Shown here piece after piece: positions 44,898 through 54,879 of a stretch of DNA of 64,000 nt. The stretch's first letter is position 1, and every line of letters starts with the position of its first letter. The position numbers were made by a program, and so were the translations under genes. This stretch comes from Muribaculaceae bacterium. GTDB lineage: Bacteria > Bacteroidota > Bacteroidia > Bacteroidales > Muribaculaceae. The notes below the pieces were generated by a model that was not told the DNA's origin, made no database searches, and saw only the letters and a list, made by a program, of their open reading frames with translations. Location: assembly GCA_017553785.1 (NCBI GenBank), contig JAFZKD010000024.1, positions 1 through 64,000 of the forward strand, read 5' to 3'.

Positions 44898-45806
44898 ATG
44901 TCCAAGACGTTGATTGTCATCACGGGACCCACAGGAGTGGGTAAGACAGCGGCGGCCATCGGGTTGGCGCAACGTCTGCACTGCGACATCATCAATGCCG
45001 ACTCCCGCCAAATCTATCGTGGCATCCCTATCTGCACCGCCGCTCCCACACCCGAGGAGATGGCAGCTGCACGTCATCATTTTGTGGCTATTAAGGATCT
45101 GGAAGAGAGCTATAGTGCGGCGCAGTTCGAGACCGACGTGCTCCAATTGTTGCCCTCGTTGTGGCAACAGGGAGACTATGCAGTGATGTGCGGCGGTTCG
45201 ATGCTGTATGTGGATGCCGTGTGCCGGGGAATCGACCAATTGCCCGACATCAGCCCCGAGGTGCGTAGCGCGGTTAAGGAAAAACTGAGGCAAGAGGGAC
45301 TGGAAAGCCTTGTGGAAGAGTTGGATCGGCTTGACCCGCAGTATGCGGCGAACATCGACCGCCGCAACACCAGCCGCGTGTGCCACGCCGTGGAAATTTG
45401 CCGTCAAGCGGGCGTACCCTACTCTACCCTGCGCACCGGCACCGCCAAGACACGCGATTTCAACATTATCAAACTCGCCTTGAACATCGGCCGTGAAGAG
45501 TTGTTCGACCGCATCAACCGCCGAGTGGACCGCATGATTGAGGCCGGCCTGGAGCACGAGGCACGCTCAGTCTATCACCTGCGGCACCTAAACTCACTCA
45601 ACACCGTGGGAATGAAAGAGATGTTCGCCATCTTTGACGGCACAATGGACCGCCACACCGCCATCGAGCGCATGAAGAAGAACACCCGCGTGTATGCCAA
45701 AAAACAGCTCACCTGGTACCGCCGCGACCCAGACATCACCTGGATCACCCCCGAAAACGCAATCCCAACCGCCCTGCAACAGTTGGCAGACGGTGAGGAC
45801 TCGTAA
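44898..45806 (+). CDS. miaA: tRNA dimethylallyltransferase
   Basis: A 302-residue cytoplasmic enzyme. Seen: the P-loop GPTGVGKTAAA, the substrate motif NADSRQIYRGIPICTA, and the C-terminal QLTWYRRDPDITWI. It adds a dimethylallyl group to A37 of tRNAs reading U-starting codons. Last gene of the xth operon; its end lies 20 bases from the converging protease F gene. The usual GTAKP segment is CTAAP here, a mild divergence. Confidence 0.95.
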   Translation: MSKTLIVITGPTGVGKTAAAIGLAQRLHCDIINADSRQIYRGIPICTAAPTPEEMAAARHHFVAIKDLEESYSAAQFETDVLQLLPSLWQQGDYAVMCGGSMLYVDAVCRGIDQLPDISPEVRSAVKEKLRQEGLESLVEELDRLDPQYAANIDRRNTSRVCHAVEICRQAGVPYSTLRTGTAKTRDFNIIKLALNIGREELFDRINRRVDRMIEAGLEHEARSVYHLRHLNSLNTVGMKEMFAIFDGTMDRHTAIERMKKNTRVYAKKQLTWYRRDPDITWITPENAIPTALQQLADGEDS

Positions 45807-45826
45807 TCAATCCTGATTTCTTATTA

Positions 45827-48403
45827 CTATTGAAACAGAATCACGTTAAGCAGCACGTTGATGTCACCAATGTTGATCTCGCCATCACCATTAACATCGG
45901 CCGATGAAGACGTGTCTCCATCAGTCAAGATGGCGTTGATCACCGTATTCACGTCGACCAGATTCACTTCGCCGTCGCAGTTGACGTCGTATACATTGAT
46001 CTTAGCTTCGGTGTAATACAGTGAGAAATCATCGAGATAGGTTGCTGACGTGCCTCCACCGAACATCGTGATGCGGAAGAGAACAGGCTGTGTAGACTTG
46101 AGGTCCAGCTGCCACGTACCAACCACTTGGCTCTTTTCAGGTGCCGAAACGGCATCAAGACCATCAAAGGTATTTGCTGTCACCCATGTGGCCCCATCAT
46201 CCAGAGAATAACTCAGGCGATACTTGGCCTCGGCGGCCACGGGGTTGAAGAAGACGGCCTGTGCCAAGAAGAAATCATGTGCGAGCGGCTGGCTAGAAGT
46301 GATATAGCTCGGCTTTTTCATCATCACCGCATTGGTGTCATTGCACTTTCCTTCGCCCGGAGCACGCACTCCGCACTTGTAGAAGCTCCAAGTGGTAAAG
46401 TTGCCCTGCACATTCTTATCGCTCGTGCTGTTATTGGCCTGCATGGACTCGAAATCCTCGACCAGTTCTTGGCAAATTGGCAAAATCATGACGGACTGGG
46501 TGGCATCGATGACCTCGTACCATCCTTCCATTTGCTTAAAGTGGTTGCCGCTCTCGTCGTTCAATACCAATTCATATTTTCCCCACTCGGCAGGTGCTGT
46601 AATCTGCATCTCATAGGTTTTCAACTCATTGCTATGCACCTGTACCTCATACAATTCGCTAGTGGCCACCTCTTTGCCGTCCTTGAGCAAAGACAGATAC
46701 ACATTGCCCTTGGGACCCACCGCGTCTCCCCAAGGCATGTTGTAGGAGAGTTCCACACCAACAGTAAAGGGCTTGTTGACCATGACGCCGCTGGGCACTT
46801 CAAACGACCTCAGTTCATAGGTGTTGGACAGGAAGCAATCCCTCAAATAGGCCGTATCGTTGCGCACTTCCATCTTGATATACAGCTCCTTGCCATTGAA
46901 ATCAAGCACCTCTTGGTCATAGTTGTCGCCATCGTCCATTGAATAATACATCTTGATCTTGTATTCACCATCGGTGAGAGATGAAGACAAGTCAAATTCA
47001 TAACTATTGCCAAACATGAACCAATTATCCAAAGATTGCTTGATGGCTTGGCGATGGGTTTGACATTCCACACCATCTTGATCAATGATGCTGAATGACA
47101 TCGGAATCAAGGCATAATAACGGATTCTGTTGCCAAACTGTTCGTAACCTGCCGTGTCGAGCATGTTACCCTCAACATTGAAATTATCGGTTTTCACCTC
47201 AATCCTACCACCCAGCGGAACTATTGTAGTCACGGGAGTAAACTCAGAGCGGATGTACATGACATCATCTACCTCATTGGCACGCGACTCAGGGACGAGG
47301 CCGAAGATGCCGTCCTGCCCATACTTGAAATCTATGCTTCCACCAGGCGCCAATGTTGACACCAGGAAATAGCCGTCATAGGAGCCACCCCAGCCCCAAT
47401 TCACATGATAATAGCCATTGGTGTCAAAGCCGTCCAGCACGAAACAGTGGCCACTGGCACTGGTGGGGTCGATACTGTAGCCACAATAGATGATGGGGCG
47501 CAGTGCGCTAAGCTCATCAACCAAAATCTGGTCCCATTCCTCGGCATTGTAATAGTCGCGGTTCATGAGATAGCTGTTGTCATTGTACTTGAAATAACGT
47601 TTGAGTGCCATCAGGGCGGCCACCTCAGATGCTCCGCTGCTGCTGCCATAACCCATATCCATCGAGATGCCCACATCGGACATCAGTTTAGCAACTGCCT
47701 CACAAGACTCGGGGCTGCTGTCAGCGTTATAGTCATCGAGCATCAGGTCCCATTGATAGACCGACTGGCTGAAGTCGGCACTAAGTTCAGTGGGTGTCAT
47801 GTCGTTGACTTTGCAGAAATAGGAATGGCTTCCTCTGCCCACATCGGGCCACTGATAATAGTTCATCACTTGGGCGACTCCCGTCGCAACACATCCAGTC
47901 ACAGCACGCACTTCAGTGCCATTAGACACGGTATAAGTGGGGCACTGGTCGTTATATGGGGCATCCTGACTCCATCGGGTCGTCAACAAGGGCGAGACGG
48001 CAGCAGCCCGCTTGGCGGGATGATAAGCCGCCACACCGCCATGGATTTGCAGATAAGCGATTTCACGATTCATCTCATCCAACCAGTACTTCAAGGCAGG
48101 AGGAAGGCTCGTTGACGAGAAATCGCCCGAATTGCCGTAGCCTAACACCTGCGGCAAACGGTCGTCGCCAGAGACCACGACAAAGCCGCCGCGAGCGCCG
48201 CGATCAAAGACATAAAAACGCTCGTTTTCGGCAGTATAGGCAAGCCTGATGGCCGACTGAGCAGCCGGAGCCGCAAAACGGGAGGAATTTGCCGAGAAGA
48301 ACTGATTGGCGACCTGACGGGCAACCGTTTCGTTGACGCGGGCAGCATGAACATTGCATACCATTGCCACCGCGATGGAAAAGAAGAAAAGTAATCGTTT
48401 CAT
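45827..48403 (-). CDS. C10 cysteine protease F with dockerin-like tail
   Basis: An 858-residue exported protein, the most divergent and longest of the six. Signal peptide (LLFFFSIAVAMVCNVHA); catalytic Cys171 (TGCVATGVAQVMNYYQW) and His319 (SGHCFVLDGFDTNGYYH), with the canonical VNWGWGG. The C-terminal half differs from A-E: long Ig-like modules, then a jelly-roll-like module (ATYLDDFSLYYTE). It ends in two dockerin-like repeats (YDVNCDGEVNLVDVNTVINA and DVNGDGEINIGDINVLLNVI). It stands alone with a -7 box at 48429-48436 and probably has a different substrate range. Confidence 0.9.
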   Translation of the reverse strand: MKRLLFFFSIAVAMVCNVHAARVNETVARQVANQFFSANSSRFAAPAAQSAIRLAYTAENERFYVFDRGARGGFVVVSGDDRLPQVLGYGNSGDFSSTSLPPALKYWLDEMNREIAYLQIHGGVAAYHPAKRAAAVSPLLTTRWSQDAPYNDQCPTYTVSNGTEVRAVTGCVATGVAQVMNYYQWPDVGRGSHSYFCKVNDMTPTELSADFSQSVYQWDLMLDDYNADSSPESCEAVAKLMSDVGISMDMGYGSSSGASEVAALMALKRYFKYNDNSYLMNRDYYNAEEWDQILVDELSALRPIIYCGYSIDPTSASGHCFVLDGFDTNGYYHVNWGWGGSYDGYFLVSTLAPGGSIDFKYGQDGIFGLVPESRANEVDDVMYIRSEFTPVTTIVPLGGRIEVKTDNFNVEGNMLDTAGYEQFGNRIRYYALIPMSFSIIDQDGVECQTHRQAIKQSLDNWFMFGNSYEFDLSSSLTDGEYKIKMYYSMDDGDNYDQEVLDFNGKELYIKMEVRNDTAYLRDCFLSNTYELRSFEVPSGVMVNKPFTVGVELSYNMPWGDAVGPKGNVYLSLLKDGKEVATSELYEVQVHSNELKTYEMQITAPAEWGKYELVLNDESGNHFKQMEGWYEVIDATQSVMILPICQELVEDFESMQANNSTSDKNVQGNFTTWSFYKCGVRAPGEGKCNDTNAVMMKKPSYITSSQPLAHDFFLAQAVFFNPVAAEAKYRLSYSLDDGATWVTANTFDGLDAVSAPEKSQVVGTWQLDLKSTQPVLFRITMFGGGTSATYLDDFSLYYTEAKINVYDVNCDGEVNLVDVNTVINAILTDGDTSSSADVNGDGEINIGDINVLLNVILFQ

Positions 48404-48428
48404 ATTATTAGCTTCTAAAAATTGCGCA

Positions 48429-48436
48429 CAAAAATA
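48429..48436 (-). promoter_or_regulatory. -7 promoter element for C10 protease F
   Basis: Minus strand TATTTTTG, about 25 bases before the start codon at 48403; no -33 box at the expected distance. Confidence 0.4.
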
Positions 48437-48501
48437 ATATTTATTTATGAAATATCCATTTTCCTACGAGAAAAACAACATTTCTTAACTTTAGCCAATG
48501 G

Positions 48502-49254
48502 TCAGTCTAGGAGTTGGGCAATAGTATCGCTAACGCGGCGTGCGGTAGTGTAGTCGAGAGCAGCTTCGTTGGCACCTGGGCGACCCATGTAGAGGTTGGA
48601 ATTGACATATTTCATATCGCTCTCGAAGGACTCACGGCCCGAAAAATGGAATTCTTTCAAGCCTGTCGCCTCATGGATGCGGTGGATGTTCTTCTCGGTC
48701 ACTCCGCTGCCAGCCATGAGGATGATGCGCCCCGCTGCCTGACGATTGAGCCTTGTCAGCAGGTCGATACCCTGCTCAGCTTTGGGCTGCTGGCCCGAGG
48801 TGAGGATGCGGTCAAACCCTAGGGCTATAACGTCCTCCAGCGCTTGCTCGGGATTGGCTGCACGGTCAAAGGCACGGTGGCATGTCACGCTCATCCCCTT
48901 GCTGCATTCCATGAGATATCTGTTTTTTTCCATGTCAAAAGTGCCGTCGGCATTCAGACAGCCAAACACCACGCCGTCAACCCCCAACTCACGGCACACG
49001 GCGATGTCGGATGCCATGCGTTCCACTTCCAAGTCAGAATATAGAAAATCTCCTCCGCGGGGACGGATAATGACGTGCAAGCGCGTAGTGGTGAGCACAC
49101 GTCGTGCCACCTTGATTTCGCCACAACTGGGCGTCGTGCCGCCCTCGGGGATGCCTGCACACAGTTCCACGCGGTCGGCTCCCCCTTCCTGTGCCGCCAA
49201 GCAGGACTCAACCCCATTGGCACACACCTCAACCATAAAATCTTCTCGTCTCAT
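48502..49254 (-). CDS. cutC: CutC-family protein (copper homeostasis)
   Basis: A 250-residue cytoplasmic TIM-barrel protein. Signatures: VEVCANGVESCLAAQEGGAD followed by RVELC, PRGGDFLYSDLE, and the C-terminal GSGVTEKNIHRIHEATGLKE. CutC was linked to copper tolerance in E. coli, but its reaction is not settled. The ATG at 49254 gives six extra residues; the ATG at 49236 starts nearer the usual N-terminus and is equally likely. It is surrounded by secreted-enzyme genes with no obvious functional link. Confidence 0.9.
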   Translation of the reverse strand: MRREDFMVEVCANGVESCLAAQEGGADRVELCAGIPEGGTTPSCGEIKVARRVLTTTRLHVIIRPRGGDFLYSDLEVERMASDIAVCRELGVDGVVFGCLNADGTFDMEKNRYLMECSKGMSVTCHRAFDRAANPEQALEDVIALGFDRILTSGQQPKAEQGIDLLTRLNRQAAGRIILMAGSGVTEKNIHRIHEATGLKEFHFSGRESFESDMKYVNSNLYMGRPGANEAALDYTTARRVSDTIAQLLD

Positions 49255-49348
49255 GATAAAATACGAATTACACGAATTTAATGAAAAGAATCAGCGTTCG
49301 TCTATTATAACGAATTATCCACAACAATACCGATGTTACCTTCAGCAG

Positions 49349-50989
49349 CTATTTTTCCAAGATGAGGTCAATGAGTTCGGTGATGTCATCAATGTTAACT
49401 CTGCCGTCGCTGTTCACGTCGGCTGTCGAGGGGCTGGAGGCTATTCCGAGCATGAAATCGATGAGGGTAATGACGTCATCAATATCAACCTTGTCATCGT
49501 CGTTCACATCGCCCTTAATATGCAATTTCTTGATTGTGACAGGCTGTGTGGCGGTGATGCCATTGTAAGTCACATACAAGTTGCCCGAAGCGGGTTTAGC
49601 GGCCGCTTGGAACATGCCGGTATCGTCAAAGGTACCCACTTGAGGGTCACATGTGAACGTACAGCCTTGCAGATTGCGCGACCTGAGTACACCATACTGG
49701 TTGTAGCCCCACACCCCGAAGGACGCTGTCGTTGTGACTGTAAGGGTATAGCAACGAGGCTCAAAGCCAATGATACTGATCTGGTCATCGGCTGGAGCTG
49801 TGGAGACCACCAAACACCCATTCCCCACAGGACGAATAGAACCATCGCTGGGCTGGTTAATGACATCGCCGTTCACCACCATACAAGACGAACCGCCACC
49901 ATCCATATTGATGGCATTAGCGGCCCCTAAGGCAAGGAAGATGCCCATCATGTCCTTGAGCGTCGCCCCAATCGAGGAATCTTGCCGCCCGTCCACCACC
50001 ACGAAATAAAGACGGGTGGTATCGGCATTAAAACCGATTGCCGTGCGCGGGTGCAATTCCTGCCAGTCTTCCTTTAACACACCATTCTGCATGATGATGT
50101 CATTACTGCTGCCGATGAGTTCTTGAATCTCCACATCTCCCGGTTCATTTTTGAAGGAAAGACTGAAGCTGACAGAAAGCTGATCTCCCACCTGCATGGT
50201 GGCGGCATGCTCGGCGTATGTGCCCTTGAGCCACAGGATAGCCTTTCCATCAGGAATCGTCGTCATGCCTTTGGCATCAAACACAGTATCGACCACGCAT
50301 TGTTCAATTCCGTTGGGTTTCCAACGGAATGCGCCCTCAGCAGGTCGCAGCAGCACCATTTTACCCGTAGATGCTCCATAGTAAGTCCATAGACCAAAGC
50401 TTGGGGTAAACAGGACTGACAAATCGCTGGCGATATCCTCGTTGTAAAACCGCAGTCGATTAACCAGATTGAGCGTGAAGACGTCATCTCCATGTGTAAT
50501 CTGTCCCGAGAACCGCAACCTATCGATATGGGGGCGATGATTGCTGTCCATAACCAGACAGGCGACGTTGTGGGTACTCTCCAATAACTCTCCATTGCTG
50601 ACTTGTCCGCTCAAAGGGATACCTATCTCAGAGAGGGGCGATGTCTTGAAAAAGTCGCCATTGACAGCCGCTACCACCTCATGACCCGACCGCGTCTTGC
50701 GTGTCACCATGTGGGGAGGAGTCTCCACACCCCACGACTGGTCACTGCCCATACAGGTCTCCATCACGATGTAAGGGTTAGTCAGATCCATCTCGGTCAC
50801 ACACACCTTGAGCGGCAAGGCGGGAATATCAAACTTTGCCGAAGTCACGCCAGGCCCTACCAGATGCGGGTAAATGAGCGTATCCACATCATATGCCTTA
50901 TCACTGATGACCCATTGGTCACGAGCGGTAGCTGTGGGTGCGTTCACAGCTACCGCCAATAACAATGTTAACAGGTATCGTCTTCTCAT
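49349..50989 (-). CDS. Phosphodiester glycosidase-like (NAGPA family) secreted protein 1, dockerin-like tail
   Basis: A 546-residue exported protein. Signal peptide RRRYLLTLLLAVAVNAPTATA; the ATG at 50989 overlaps the TGA of the upstream paralogue by one base (TGATG). The catalytic-type domain shows VAAVNGDFF, RTAIGFNADTTRLYFVVVDG, and the signature INMDGGGSSCMVV, as in the enzyme that removes GlcNAc from GlcNAc-1-phosphodiester mannose. An Ig-like module and two dockerin-like repeats follow (GDVNDDDKVDIDDVITLIDF). It likely cleaves a sugar phosphodiester outside the cell or in the periplasm; the substrate is unknown. Confidence 0.85.
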   Translation of the reverse strand: MRRRYLLTLLLAVAVNAPTATARDQWVISDKAYDVDTLIYPHLVGPGVTSAKFDIPALPLKVCVTEMDLTNPYIVMETCMGSDQSWGVETPPHMVTRKTRSGHEVVAAVNGDFFKTSPLSEIGIPLSGQVSNGELLESTHNVACLVMDSNHRPHIDRLRFSGQITHGDDVFTLNLVNRLRFYNEDIASDLSVLFTPSFGLWTYYGASTGKMVLLRPAEGAFRWKPNGIEQCVVDTVFDAKGMTTIPDGKAILWLKGTYAEHAATMQVGDQLSVSFSLSFKNEPGDVEIQELIGSSNDIIMQNGVLKEDWQELHPRTAIGFNADTTRLYFVVVDGRQDSSIGATLKDMMGIFLALGAANAINMDGGGSSCMVVNGDVINQPSDGSIRPVGNGCLVVSTAPADDQISIIGFEPRCYTLTVTTTASFGVWGYNQYGVLRSRNLQGCTFTCDPQVGTFDDTGMFQAAAKPASGNLYVTYNGITATQPVTIKKLHIKGDVNDDDKVDIDDVITLIDFMLGIASSPSTADVNSDGRVNIDDITELIDLILEK

Positions 50990-53355
50990 CAATTCAAAAT
51001 AATACCAATCACGGCATTTACGTCAGCGATGTTGACTTCGCCGTCACCATTCACGTCGGCAGCAGTCGAAAAAGCTCCCGACAAAATGAAATCGATGACC
51101 GAATTGATGTCAGCGATGTTCACCTCGCCATCACCGTTCACGTCGCCCACCACAGGTTGCGGCCCATCGGCCGGCATGTTGGCATAAACCAATTCCATGC
51201 CAGGAATCTTAAGGCTGTACTGTTCACCAACAGTGACATTATACGTGAAATAATAATAAATCAGATTCAGTGGAAAATTTCCCAAATCCGAGGCATCGCA
51301 CACATCACTTGCCGCCACATTGACGGTCAAGTTCTCGTCGGCACTCTCAATGGGATATTCGATGGTGACACGTTCCCCATAGGCTGTCTCGAGTAAGATT
51401 TTGACCGATTTAAGTTGCAGGTTGCCTGGTTGCAAGCGCAATCGCAAGGTATCGGGCAAACCCCAAATCTGCACCGACTTGGAGATCTTGATATAGGGGT
51501 TGCGTGACGACGCTCCAGTGAAATCAATCTGCATTCCGTTATCGAGCGCTGTCACTGTCCGATCCTTACCGCCACTCTGTGCCACTTGCCATGTCTCAGG
51601 ATCAATCGGCGCATTTTCGATGGTGGCCACGCGCGACTTGGGATTCTCCACACTCACCTTCAGCGAGTCGGCCAGCAAAGGGTGGCTGGAGCCGACAAAG
51701 GTCTGGCCATCGGCCACTGCGGTGATAATACCATAGTTGTCAACCACGCATACCGACTCATCGGATGATACCCATTCCACAACCGAAGGGTCCACCTTGT
51801 CCAATCCGTAGCCGCTGATGCCATTGATGTTGATGGCGTAAGGATGAAAACGGTCTATGACCACACTATCGCTCACCAGTTGCCACTGCGCTTCCATGAT
51901 TGTGACCGGTTGGGTGGCAGTTATGCCGCCATAAGTCGCATACAGGTTTCCTGAAGCGGGAGTTGAGACAGCATGGAAGCAGCCATTCTCATCAAACGTT
52001 CCCACTTGAGGATCGCACGAGAAAGTGCACCCCTGCAGGTCGCGCGTCTTCAAAGCCCCATACTGGTTATAGCCCCAAATGTCAAACGAGGTAGTGGCCG
52101 AAATCGACAGGTTGTAGCATCGCGGCTCAAAACTGATGATACCGATCTCATCGTCTTGGGGAGCGACCGAAACGACCAGACAGCCGTTGCCCACCGCTCT
52201 CACGGGACCGTCACTCGGATGATTCAGCACTTCGCCATTGGCCAGGATGCACGATGAGCCGCCACCGTCAAGGTTCACGGCATTCACCGCACCCAGCGCG
52301 TCAAAGATGCCTTTCATCTCCTTGAGGGTCACACCCACCGATGTCATGTGACGACCGTCCACAACAACAAAGTAGAGGCGCGTGCTGTCGGCATTAAAGC
52401 CGATGGCTGTGCGGGGATGGCGCTCGGCCCAATCCTCCTTGAACTGTCCATTCTGCATGATGATGTGGTTGCTACCACCAACGAGCTGGTGGATGTTCAC
52501 GTCCTGCGGGCCGTTGTTGAGCGTAAGCTTGAAACTGATGTCAAGCACGTCGCCCACGGTCATCCACGACACCTGATTGGCATATGTGCCCTTGAGCCAC
52601 AAGATAGCTTTGCCGTCGGGGATGGTGGTTGAACCTTGAGCATCAAAGATATCCTCGATGACACAATGCTCCACACCATTGGCACGCCAAGCAAACTCAC
52701 CCTCGACAGGTTTGAGCAGCACCATCTTGCCTGAATTGGAAGCGTCATAGGTTACGGGGCCATAGCTGCGTGTGAACAAGAACGATTGGTTAGCCGCAAT
52801 ACCCTCATAGGCATATCGCATGCGGTTCACCAGATTGAGTGAAAAGGAATGATCGCCGCTGGTCACTTTTCCCGAGAATGTCAATCGATCAATATAGGGA
52901 CGGTTGTCAGTGTCAAGAACCAGGCACGCGCGGTTGTGGCTACTAAGCACCAACTCATCGTTGCGCACCTGCCCGCTCACGGGCAGTCCCACCTCATTGG
53001 TGGGAGAGGTCATGAAGAAGTCACCATTGAGTGCCGCAACCACTTCGTGCCCTGGACGGGTGTTGCGCGTCGCCATATTGACGGGTGTCTCACATGCCAC
53101 AGACTTCTCGCCGCCCAGGCAGGTCTCCATCACAATATAGGGATTGGTCAAGTCCATCTCAACGACACTCACCTTGAGCGGCATTGCAGGAAGGTCATAT
53201 TTAGCGGCGGTTACCCCCGGCCCCACCAGATGCGGGAAAATGAGGGTATCTACCTCATAGGCATTGTCGCCGATGGTCCATCTGTCACGGGCGTCAGTGC
53301 TACCCACACCCATCACCAACGCGACAATAACCGAAATAATAAAAGGCTTTTTCAT
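50989..53355 (-). CDS. Phosphodiester glycosidase-like (NAGPA family) secreted protein 2, dockerin-like tail
   Basis: A 788-residue paralogue of the downstream gene, translationally coupled to it through TGATG. I chose the ATG at 53355 because it begins the signal peptide (KPFIISVIVALVMGVG); 15 more codons upstream are open. It keeps VAALNGDFF, RTAIGFNADSTRLYFVVVDG and VNLDGGGSSCILA. Between the glycosidase/Ig part and the dockerin-like tail it has about 250 extra residues: a bacterial Ig-like module (VVEWVSSDESVCVVDNYGII) and a beta-sandwich module. The first 400 residues closely match the neighbour, so the pair arose by tandem duplication followed by module gain or loss. Confidence 0.87.
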   Translation of the reverse strand: MKKPFIISVIVALVMGVGSTDARDRWTIGDNAYEVDTLIFPHLVGPGVTAAKYDLPAMPLKVSVVEMDLTNPYIVMETCLGGEKSVACETPVNMATRNTRPGHEVVAALNGDFFMTSPTNEVGLPVSGQVRNDELVLSSHNRACLVLDTDNRPYIDRLTFSGKVTSGDHSFSLNLVNRMRYAYEGIAANQSFLFTRSYGPVTYDASNSGKMVLLKPVEGEFAWRANGVEHCVIEDIFDAQGSTTIPDGKAILWLKGTYANQVSWMTVGDVLDISFKLTLNNGPQDVNIHQLVGGSNHIIMQNGQFKEDWAERHPRTAIGFNADSTRLYFVVVDGRHMTSVGVTLKEMKGIFDALGAVNAVNLDGGGSSCILANGEVLNHPSDGPVRAVGNGCLVVSVAPQDDEIGIISFEPRCYNLSISATTSFDIWGYNQYGALKTRDLQGCTFSCDPQVGTFDENGCFHAVSTPASGNLYATYGGITATQPVTIMEAQWQLVSDSVVIDRFHPYAININGISGYGLDKVDPSVVEWVSSDESVCVVDNYGIITAVADGQTFVGSSHPLLADSLKVSVENPKSRVATIENAPIDPETWQVAQSGGKDRTVTALDNGMQIDFTGASSRNPYIKISKSVQIWGLPDTLRLRLQPGNLQLKSVKILLETAYGERVTIEYPIESADENLTVNVAASDVCDASDLGNFPLNLIYYYFTYNVTVGEQYSLKIPGMELVYANMPADGPQPVVGDVNGDGEVNIADINSVIDFILSGAFSTAADVNGDGEVNIADVNAVIGIILN

Positions 53356-53400
53356 CGCAAACGCAATATTAGTAAAAACAGGTTCAAATGTGTAAATCAA

Positions 53401-53447
53401 GCAGCGGATTGTGGCGGATGTGAGTCACACTCCGGGCAATCCGCTGC
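53401..53447 (-). terminator. Terminator after the first 450-residue secreted paralogue
   Basis: An 11-bp outer stem GCAGCGGATTG/CAATCCGCTGC (53401-53411 with 53437-53447) and a second inner stem around AGT. It is homologous to the terminator at 54880-54934. Confidence 0.65.
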
Positions 53448-53492
53448 TAACCATTTTATCATCCAGCACCCTTAACAGGGCAGCCAGTCAGG

Positions 53493-54845
53493 TCACTTCA
53501 TGACCTTGACGGTGCTGGTACTGCCATCTGTATAGGTAATCACCTCGATGGTTGCGCCCCGGGCCTCGCTGACCTGCTGTCCCATCATGTTGTAATAACG
53601 ACGGGAGGCAACAATCTTGTTGACATTCATCTCGTCAACGCCGCCATGCACATTCTTACCGATCTTGTAAACAGCCATGCCGTTATAGGCCTTGAAGGTT
53701 AACAGGGTCACTTCCTCGTTGCCCTCGCTATCGGTACCATACTCCACAGCGAAACAATGCACACGCAATCCGCTGTCATTCACCTTGCCAAGGCTATCGG
53801 CGGGAATTTTCCAATATTTGGTCATTCCACCCATCGACATGCCGTCTCCCAGCTCACAGATGTTGGCTTGACAGCCGTGTCCGTTGCCGTTCATGTCGGC
53901 TGTGACATATACCAGGAAATCACGGTCATCAAGTTTAAACTCAATGCAGCCGTTGGGAGTGGACTGGGGCCATAACTCGGGATCCACCTCTTCAAACGAA
54001 TCGATAACCGAACCCGAGAAGTCATAAATCACAGGTGCCGTGTCAAAGCAGTCGATATAGAACATCTCGCCACTGTAGCGCGAATCGTCATCGGGACCCT
54101 CAATCATCTTGATGACCGGAGCCAGTGAGAAGCCCGTTTTTGTCTCAGGATAGAAATTGATGATGTCCATATAGGGGTCACCGTCAAAACCACCTTCCCA
54201 GTCACCGCCCTGATCGGCGTGCATACGGTATAAGGTGGGGAAACCCGGATCGGCCGTTGAACCCGCAACTGTCATGATGTTGCACTCGGCTTCCTCGAGC
54301 GTGATGTCACCGATGACATCCAGATAGTCGGTGCGCTGCGGGGCATCGCCCTTATCCATTTCAACAACAAGTGTGAGTTCGCCCGTTTCGGTATCCACCA
54401 GATAGACTGGCACATACTGCTGTGCCGTGCTGGTCATGGGAGCGACCCAAATGTGGTGGAAACTGTCCTTGCCGATACTTGCCACACCCAGGAAACGGCT
54501 ATAAGGCGCACCATTTAGGGTCAGAGGCAAATCCTCCAATTGACTGCCGTCGGCTGCCGAGAAGCGGTGAATTACCGACTGCGACACCGTGTCGGTGCCC
54601 ATGATGACAGTGCGTTCCTCGCTACGCGCCACATAGATGATGCCGCCATCCATCGTCGCGGTACGGGCACGCTGATTGCAGATGTCGTTGCTGGTGAAGT
54701 CTGTACCACTGTGCACGCGGTCAAAAATCCACTGGTTGACAATCTTGATGCCATTCACCTCAGGATAGGTCTGGCCATCGGTTCGAGCCATAGCGCTGAG
54801 CGCCACAAAGAACAAAGCAATATAAAGCAGTAATGATTTTTTCAT
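53493..54845 (-). CDS. 450-residue secreted protein with T9SS-like C-terminal domain, paralogue 1
   Basis: I do not recognise a named family. A signal peptide (KKSLLLYIALFFVALSAMA) is followed by repeated beta-strand blades of the type GGIIYVARSEERTVIMGTDT and TGELTLVVEMDKGDA, which suggest a beta-propeller. The C-terminus RRYYNMMGQQVSEARGATIE, then VITYTDGSTSTVKVMK, is T9SS type A-like, so surface anchoring is likely. It has a same-length tandem paralogue upstream (54973-56325). No catalytic motif is visible; ligand binding is a guess. Confidence 0.75.
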   Translation of the reverse strand: MKKSLLLYIALFFVALSAMARTDGQTYPEVNGIKIVNQWIFDRVHSGTDFTSNDICNQRARTATMDGGIIYVARSEERTVIMGTDTVSQSVIHRFSAADGSQLEDLPLTLNGAPYSRFLGVASIGKDSFHHIWVAPMTSTAQQYVPVYLVDTETGELTLVVEMDKGDAPQRTDYLDVIGDITLEEAECNIMTVAGSTADPGFPTLYRMHADQGGDWEGGFDGDPYMDIINFYPETKTGFSLAPVIKMIEGPDDDSRYSGEMFYIDCFDTAPVIYDFSGSVIDSFEEVDPELWPQSTPNGCIEFKLDDRDFLVYVTADMNGNGHGCQANICELGDGMSMGGMTKYWKIPADSLGKVNDSGLRVHCFAVEYGTDSEGNEEVTLLTFKAYNGMAVYKIGKNVHGGVDEMNVNKIVASRRYYNMMGQQVSEARGATIEVITYTDGSTSTVKVMK

Positions 54846-54879
54846 TGTAAGATAAATTTTTTAAAAAATGAATATTCTC

